The notes under the pieces are model-generated. The model was not told the DNA's origin and made no database searches. It saw nothing but the letters and a program-made list of their open reading frames with translations. From JANOQP01 sp044227705 (lineage in GTDB: Bacteria > Bacteroidota > Bacteroidia > Chitinophagales > Saprospiraceae): 7,709 nt of DNA. Positions 6,461-7,709 of the stretch are shown here, piece after piece; position 1 is the stretch's first letter; the number at the start of each line of letters is the position of its first letter. The stretch is taken from the NCBI GenBank assembly GCA_044227705.1, contig JBGAWE010000219.1:1-7709 (forward strand), given 5' to 3'. Both the position numbers and the translations under genes were made by a program.

Positions 6461-7591
6461 ATGCAGAACATAAAGAACCTCTCCCTCACGGGCCTCGCCC
6501 TGATGTTTTTGGCCGCCTGCGGGAACAGCGGCGGCGGCGCGACCGACCAATCGGCCGAACTGGCCAAGCTCAAATCCGACAAGGCCGCCATCGAGGCCAA
6601 AATCGCCGACATCGAGGCGAAAATCAACGCCGGGAAGCCGGTCGAACGGAAAGCAAAGACCGTCGGTGTCGAGGCCCTCGCGCCGACGACCTTCCAGCAT
6701 TTCATCGACTTGCAGGGCCGCGTCGACGCCGACAAGAGCCAGCAAATCACCTCGAAAATGCCGGGGACTTTGAAGCGGGTCTTGATAGACGTCGGCGACA
6801 ACGTGGCGGCCGGGCAGCTCGTCGCCGAGCTTGACGGCGAGACCTATCAATCGCAACTCGCCGAGATGCGCCATCAATTGACCTTCGCCACCGACCTGTT
6901 CAACCGGCAAAAGGGGCTTTGGGACCAGAAAATCGGCTCCGAAGTCCAGTTTTTGCAGGCCAAGAACGCGAAGGAGTCGCTCGAGGGCAGCATCGCCACG
7001 ATGGAGGAGAATTTGAAAAACCTCAAAATCTACTCGCCGCTCTCGGGTGTGGTCGACGCGGTTTTTGGCAAGGTCGGCGGGGCCATCTCGCCCGGTTTGC
7101 CGCTGGCGAACGTGCTCAATCTCTCCAAGCTGAAACTCGTCGGGAACGTCACCGAGGCCTACGTCTCGAAGGTCAAAAAGGGCGACCCGGTTCAGGTCCT
7201 CTTCCCCGAGTCGGGCAAGGAAATCACGTCGCGCATCACCTACATCTCCAAAATCATCAACCCGACGAACCGGACCTTCTCCGTCGAGTGCGCCCTGCCC
7301 GCCTCGGGCGACTGGCGCGCCAACCAAGTGGCCGTGCTGAAAATCATCGACTACTCGCGGCCCGGCTCGCTCGTCGTGCCGGTCAGCACCATCCAGCAAG
7401 GGGAGGGCGGCGAATTTGTCCTCCTCGCCGAAAAGACCGGGGAGAAGACGGCCACCGTCAAGCGCGCCGACGTGAAACAGGGGCAGAACTACAACGGGAA
7501 GGTTGAAATCCTCTCCGGATTGAAAAAGGGCGACCTGCTCATCACGACCGGGTTTCAAGATGTCAACAACGGGGAAAGCATCAACTTCTAA
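6461..7591 (+). CDS. RND efflux periplasmic adaptor (membrane fusion) lipoprotein
   Basis: A 376-residue adaptor of the HlyD/AcrA type that should bridge an inner-membrane RND pump and the TolC-type channel encoded upstream. Residues 1-20 form a lipoprotein signal with lipobox LAAC (17-20), so Cys20 is probably the lipid anchor. A Gly/Ser linker leads into a heptad-like charged helix (31-58, AELAKLKSDKAAIEAKIADI and on), a short coiled coil before the adaptor core. The two lipoyl half-motifs are at about 93-128 (GTLKRVLIDVGDNVAAGQLV) and 189-215 (KIYSPLSGVVDAVFGKVGG). Between them lies a short helical hairpin (129-187), about 60 residues. The beta-barrel spans about 223-297 and the membrane-proximal domain about 300-376. 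The gap to the upstream gene is 48 bases and holds the palindrome. The start has an A-rich leader typical of Bacteroidota. The RND permease usually encoded next would lie beyond the window. Confidence 0.92.
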   Translation: MQNIKNLSLTGLALMFLAACGNSGGGATDQSAELAKLKSDKAAIEAKIADIEAKINAGKPVERKAKTVGVEALAPTTFQHFIDLQGRVDADKSQQITSKMPGTLKRVLIDVGDNVAAGQLVAELDGETYQSQLAEMRHQLTFATDLFNRQKGLWDQKIGSEVQFLQAKNAKESLEGSIATMEENLKNLKIYSPLSGVVDAVFGKVGGAISPGLPLANVLNLSKLKLVGNVTEAYVSKVKKGDPVQVLFPESGKEITSRITYISKIINPTNRTFSVECALPASGDWRANQVAVLKIIDYSRPGSLVVPVSTIQQGEGGEFVLLAEKTGEKTATVKRADVKQGQNYNGKVEILSGLKKGDLLITTGFQDVNNGESINF

Positions 7592-7620
7592 ACCAACACC
7601 CCGCGCCGCCGCTCGCGCCC

Positions 7621-7709
7621 GACTCCGTCGAGTGCGCCTTTTCCGAGCGTTTCAGACGCAAGGAGTGTCAGGCGACAGGGTCGCCGTGCAAGGCGCACCC
7701 GACGGAGTC
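7621..7709. repeat. 89-nt element with 20-bp terminal inverted repeats and two inner hairpins
   Basis: GACTCCGTCGAGTGCGCCTT (7621-7640) pairs with 7690-7709 at 19 of 20 positions; the mismatch is A7631 against C7699. Between the arms lie two smaller hairpins: GCGT/ACGC (7647-7650 with 7656-7659) and GGCGAC/GTCGCC (7671-7676 with 7680-7685, loop AGG). The fold is a three-way, cloverleaf-like shape, but it has none of the conserved tRNA features. It begins 29 bases after the adaptor stop and runs exactly to the window edge. A REP/REPIN-like or miniature transposable element is the likeliest identity; a structured operon-internal RNA or processing site is the alternative. The remaining bases 7592-7620 show nothing I can support. 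Confidence 0.65.

Noticed and set aside
5560..7540. Apparent codon-context bias: leucine TTG often follows codons ending in T, CTC/CTG those ending in C
   Set aside because: Many counter-examples exist (for instance C followed by TTG in gpsA and the channel gene), and a few genes are too little to separate it from local A/T-rich words.
6455..7558. Long - strand open frame opposite the adaptor gene
   Set aside because: The + strand protein has a lipobox and complete adaptor domains; the antisense product has no recognisable features.
7621..7709. tRNA or other known structured RNA gene
   Set aside because: The fold has three stems, but the outer stem is 20 bp, the inner arms have wrong sizes, and no anticodon arm, T-loop or D-loop sequence is present.
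1..7709. CRISPR array, insertion sequence, phage or toxin-antitoxin genes
   Set aside because: No regularly spaced non-coding direct repeats, no transposase or integrase motifs and no small paired genes are visible on either strand.

Overview
The window is GC-rich, and every gene in it reads on the + strand. Several marks point to the phylum Bacteroidota: tandem SprB-type repeats followed by a CHU_C-associated Ig-like domain, an OmpA protein with a thrombospondin type 3 linker and a DUF6089-like barrel, and A/T-rich leaders without a Shine-Dalgarno sequence in front of most start codons. The high GC content and a GlcDH-type GpsA carrying an SGPNLASEI motif would suit a GC-rich lineage such as Saprospiria, but this placement is inference.

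Layout. Positions 1-1742 hold the 3' end of a large secreted repeat adhesin: five SprB-like units of about 80 residues, one beta-rich domain, and a final Ig-like domain. The gene runs off the left edge, and no recognisable type IX secretion C-terminal domain is visible before the stop. A strong hairpin (1762-1807) follows. Positions 1910-3112 encode an outer-membrane OmpA-family protein that links a beta-barrel to peptidoglycan. Positions 3174-4241 encode glycerol-3-phosphate dehydrogenase (gpsA), which supplies the glycerol phosphate backbone for phospholipids. A terminator-like region follows it.

Positions 4413-7591 look like one drug/solvent efflux operon: a TetR/AcrR-type repressor, a TolC-type outer-membrane channel and a lipoprotein periplasmic adaptor of RND type. 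The inner-membrane RND pump expected as the third component is not in the window and would lie to the right. A 28-bp near-palindrome (4346-4373) just upstream of the repressor start is a good candidate operator, so the repressor probably controls itself and the pump genes behind it.

The most distinctive non-coding structures are two palindromic elements inside this operon. A perfect 11-bp stem element overlaps the tolC stop codon (6409-6436). An 89-nt element with 20-bp terminal inverted repeats and two inner hairpins (7621-7709) follows the adaptor gene and ends exactly at the window edge. Both look like members of interspersed palindromic repeat families. The protein-coding content is otherwise of familiar types; I do not see a clearly new multi-gene system.
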